From NCBI RefSeq assembly GCF_009696445.1, contig NZ_VULZ01000001.1:310001-374000 (forward strand): a stretch of 64,000 nt of DNA, written 5' to 3'. This document shows, one piece after another, positions 62,372 through 64,000 of this stretch. The notes under the pieces were generated by a model. It saw only the letters and a list, made by a program, of their open reading frames with translations. It did not search any database and was not told the origin of the DNA. Every line of letters begins with the position of its first letter. The stretch's first letter is position 1. The translations under genes were made by a program, and so were the position numbers. Origin of the DNA: Porcincola intestinalis. GTDB taxonomy: Bacteria > Bacillota > Clostridia > Lachnospirales > Lachnospiraceae.

Positions 62372-62514
62372 AAAAAAATGTCCCGGCCTATTGCAGTAGA
62401 CCGGGACGAAAGGATGAATAACCAGAACCCAATGTGTGAAAAAAGGAAATGGCTATACATGTAAAGTATACCATTTTCCTTGCTATATCTCAATCAAGAA
62501 AGGTGGTATTTTAC

Positions 62515-63792
62515 ATGAAAGGCGGAACACGTAAACGTGGGAAAACGTGGTCATACTATTTTGACATGGGAACAGTAAACGGCCAGAGAAAGAAAAAGGA
62601 AAAAGGCGGGTTCTCTACCAAGAAGGAAGCGGAAGCGGCACTTGCCGAAGCTCTGAATCAGTACAATAACGCCGGTACGATCTTCACACCGTCCGAAATC
62701 ACAGTTGCCGACTTCCTTGATCTATGGTTTGAACAGTATGTGAAAATGCATTGCAAGTATAACACGCAGACCGATTATATACAGATAATAGAATACCACC
62801 TGAAGCCACGTTTTGGTACGTACAAACTGAGAACACTCACCGCCGCGCCGATCCAGGAATACGCAAATGACCTGAAGAAGCAGGGTCTCGCACGATCCAC
62901 ATTAAAAAATATTATCCTGACACTTTCATCAGCGTTGAACTATGCCATTGAACCGCTGAACTATATACAATACAATCCGGTTGACAGGATTAAGTTCCCA
63001 AAGTATGAACAGGGTGAGGGAAGACAGGAAATACATCATTTTATTCCTGAATCCGATATGAAACAGATTCTTGAACGCTTCCCCGAATCATCGCCGTTTT
63101 ATGTTCCGATTATGATAGGCTATTATACCGGCGTCCGGATATCAGAGTGCTTCGGGTTGACGTGGGATCATATAGATTTTGAAAAGCAGACAATCACGAT
63201 TGACCGGCAGATTGTAAAGCGGAATTTCGGTGATGTGCGTGATTCACTGGATAAAGGCCGGGAGAGGATGGATAAATCTGAATGGTATTTCCAAACCCCA
63301 AAGACTGAATCATCGAACCGAGTTATACGGTATGGTACGACCTTACAGAAGATTTTGAAACGGGCATATCGCGCAAAACAGATGAACCGTTTACAGTTGG
63401 GATCCCATTTCACAGACTATTACCTGAAACCGGAGACGGATGAAAAAGGAAATACTATCTTCCGTCTGTTTGGTGTCCCGCATGATGTTCCTGTTGATCT
63501 GAAACGCGCCGATCTCGTTTGTGTGCGTTCAGATGGTTCCATGATTTCAACGGATTCATTCAAATTTGTTTGTCGTGTGGTACGGCATGAACTTCATATT
63601 GAATTCAATTATCATTCTTTGCGGCACACCCACGCCACCATGCTGATTCAGGCTGGTGCACCTATCAAGGATGTTCAGGAACGTTTGGGACATGCTGATG
63701 TACAGACCACTATCAACCGATATGTCCATGATACAGACGCTATGAAAGATGAAACTGTAGAAATTTTTGATCGCATCACATCGGTATCATAA
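62515..63792 (+). CDS. int: Tyrosine-type phage integrase
   Basis: 425 aa from ATG 62515 (MKGGTRKRGKTWSYYFDMG), with AAGAAAGGTGG upstream. N-terminal AP2-like arm-binding domain (GFSTKKEAEAALAEALNQYN), SAM-like core-binding domain (ITVADFLDLWFEQYVKMHCK), then the catalytic domain with TGVRISECFGLTW (Arg), YHSLRHTHATMLIQAG (His-x-x-Arg), LGHADVQTT (His) and INRYVHDT (Tyr nucleophile). All residues intact. Inserts the prophage at the nearby att site; arm-like repeats lie at 40528 and 63855. Confidence 0.95.
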   Translation: MKGGTRKRGKTWSYYFDMGTVNGQRKKKEKGGFSTKKEAEAALAEALNQYNNAGTIFTPSEITVADFLDLWFEQYVKMHCKYNTQTDYIQIIEYHLKPRFGTYKLRTLTAAPIQEYANDLKKQGLARSTLKNIILTLSSALNYAIEPLNYIQYNPVDRIKFPKYEQGEGRQEIHHFIPESDMKQILERFPESSPFYVPIMIGYYTGVRISECFGLTWDHIDFEKQTITIDRQIVKRNFGDVRDSLDKGRERMDKSEWYFQTPKTESSNRVIRYGTTLQKILKRAYRAKQMNRLQLGSHFTDYYLKPETDEKGNTIFRLFGVPHDVPVDLKRADLVCVRSDGSMISTDSFKFVCRVVRHELHIEFNYHSLRHTHATMLIQAGAPIKDVQERLGHADVQTTINRYVHDTDAMKDETVEIFDRITSVS

Positions 63793-63797
63793 AAAAA

Positions 63798-63845
63798 ATG
63801 AAGGCTGAACACTTTGAACAAATCAAAGGTTCAGCCCCATTTTTT
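63798..63845 (+). terminator. Integrase terminator
   Basis: Long stem: GGCTGAAC-a-CTTTGA, loop ACAAA, TCAAAG-GTTCAGCC (63803-63836), followed by CCATTTTTT. Ends the integrase transcript 6 bases after its stop. Confidence 0.88.
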
Positions 63846-63854
63846 GCTTTGAAC

Positions 63855-63873
63855 GGTGGCAAAATGGTGGCAA
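63855..63873 (+). repeat. Integrase arm-type site, right
   Basis: GGTGGCAAAATGGTGGCAA, identical to 40528-40546 but for one base. Lies between the integrase terminator and the right border tail. Confidence 0.7.
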
Positions 63874-63910
63874 ATCGTTCATTTTGGTGATGAATTACCC
63901 TCAGAAATCC

Positions 63911-64000
63911 TTATTTTATGCGGGTTAGCAGTACTACCGTCTCGACTGTATTATCATTGAGCAACCTAATTCCTGTAGTTTCCTGATCATTATAGTAGAT
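63911..64000 (-). CDS. C-terminal end of a gene cut by the window edge, V-E-T-V tail d (prophage right end)
   Basis: Frame open to the edge: IYYNDQETTGIRLLNDN, then TVETVVLLTRIK-stop. The last dozen residues match tails a-c. Either this is the 3' end of the gene used as integration target (rlmD/rumA-like), restored by the prophage's own copy of the tail, or the C-terminus of a serine recombinase of a neighbouring element. The upstream residues do not look like a standard RlmD, which favours a neighbouring element. Confidence 0.55.
   Translation of the reverse strand: MYYNDQETTGIRLLNDNTVETVVLLTRIK

Larger units (their letters stand above)
40409..63952. mobile_element. Prophage, siphovirus type, about 23.5 kb, early genes missing
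   Basis: Continuous minus-strand morphogenesis block (ArpU-like regulator, terminase, portal, minor capsid, Prp, scaffold, capsid, connectors, tail, tape measure, tip, fibre, lysis) plus a plus-strand integrase at the right end. Border signs: copies of the V-E-T-V tail at both ends and a 19-bp arm-like repeat inside each end. No repressor, excisionase, replication, recombination or single-strand-binding gene is present between regulator and integrase. Exact att core not settled. Confidence 0.9.

Noticed and set aside
40462-63926. TTATTT(T)ATGCGG(G)TT at both prophage ends as the att core
   Set aside because: The two copies differ by two indels, and the V-E-T-V tail with its neighbouring 118-bp repeat marks the border better; left unresolved.
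1-64000. tRNA or rRNA genes
   Set aside because: None recognised by eye; a covariance-model scan would be needed to exclude a tRNA.

Overview
The window looks like the chromosome of a gut-type Clostridia (Lachnospiraceae-like) bacterium. The evidence is a YesM/YesN-controlled plant-glycan locus, small Firmicutes repair and signalling genes, a type II-A CRISPR-Cas locus, and a Firmicutes-type siphovirus prophage with an ArpU-like late regulator and Prp protease. No rRNA or tRNA gene was recognised.

Layout. 0-4.5 kb: ABC exporter (ATPase plus FtsX-like permease) in one operon with an OmpR-type response regulator, all on the minus strand. 4.5-5.7 kb: a 5'-truncated oxidoreductase and a small membrane protein. 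5.8-16.6 kb: a minus-strand glycan-use locus with YesN-type regulator, two sugar ABC permeases, YesM-type kinase, solute-binding protein, GH127 beta-L-arabinofuranosidase and GH31 alpha-glycosidase. The two transporter promoters carry the same motif at the same distance from the -10 box. 16.7-20.2 kb: an IS3 remnant, a small CRISPR array, a second copy of the CRISPR leader with the 3' end of csn2, and an IS21-type element. 20.3-23.7 kb: small accessory genes, including a histidine phosphatase fused to a free-methionine-sulfoxide-reductase GAF domain. 23.9-32.1 kb: the main type II-A locus (29-repeat array, leader, csn2, cas2, cas1, cas9), with a divergent tracrRNA behind its own promoter.

32.1-40.4 kb is a mobile-DNA graveyard. 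It holds fragments of a DUF4143 ATPase, a RhuM-like protein, a Fic protein and a serine recombinase, and a 5.3-kb island bounded by 118-bp direct repeats. The island carries the radical-SAM mobile pair with its MarR regulator, then two SirTM-like sirtuins with a divergent TetR regulator. Four copies of a short coding tail reading V-E-T-V-(V/A)-L sit at element borders (34.2, 35.1, 40.4 and 63.9 kb), so this looks like one attachment site used repeatedly.

40.4-63.9 kb is a prophage. Packaging, head, tail and lysis genes are intact on the minus strand and a tyrosine integrase is on the plus strand at the right end, but no repressor or replication genes are present. Two features stand out. The tail-fibre gene is followed by two promoterless alternative C-terminal cassettes in opposite orientation, all starting with the same short site, as in an invertible receptor-binding switch. 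The minor capsid protein carries a C-terminal papain-fold toxin-like domain with a small possible immunity gene directly after it.

Functions are read from motifs and family memory, without database searches. Repeat, cassette and operator claims are read directly from the bases.
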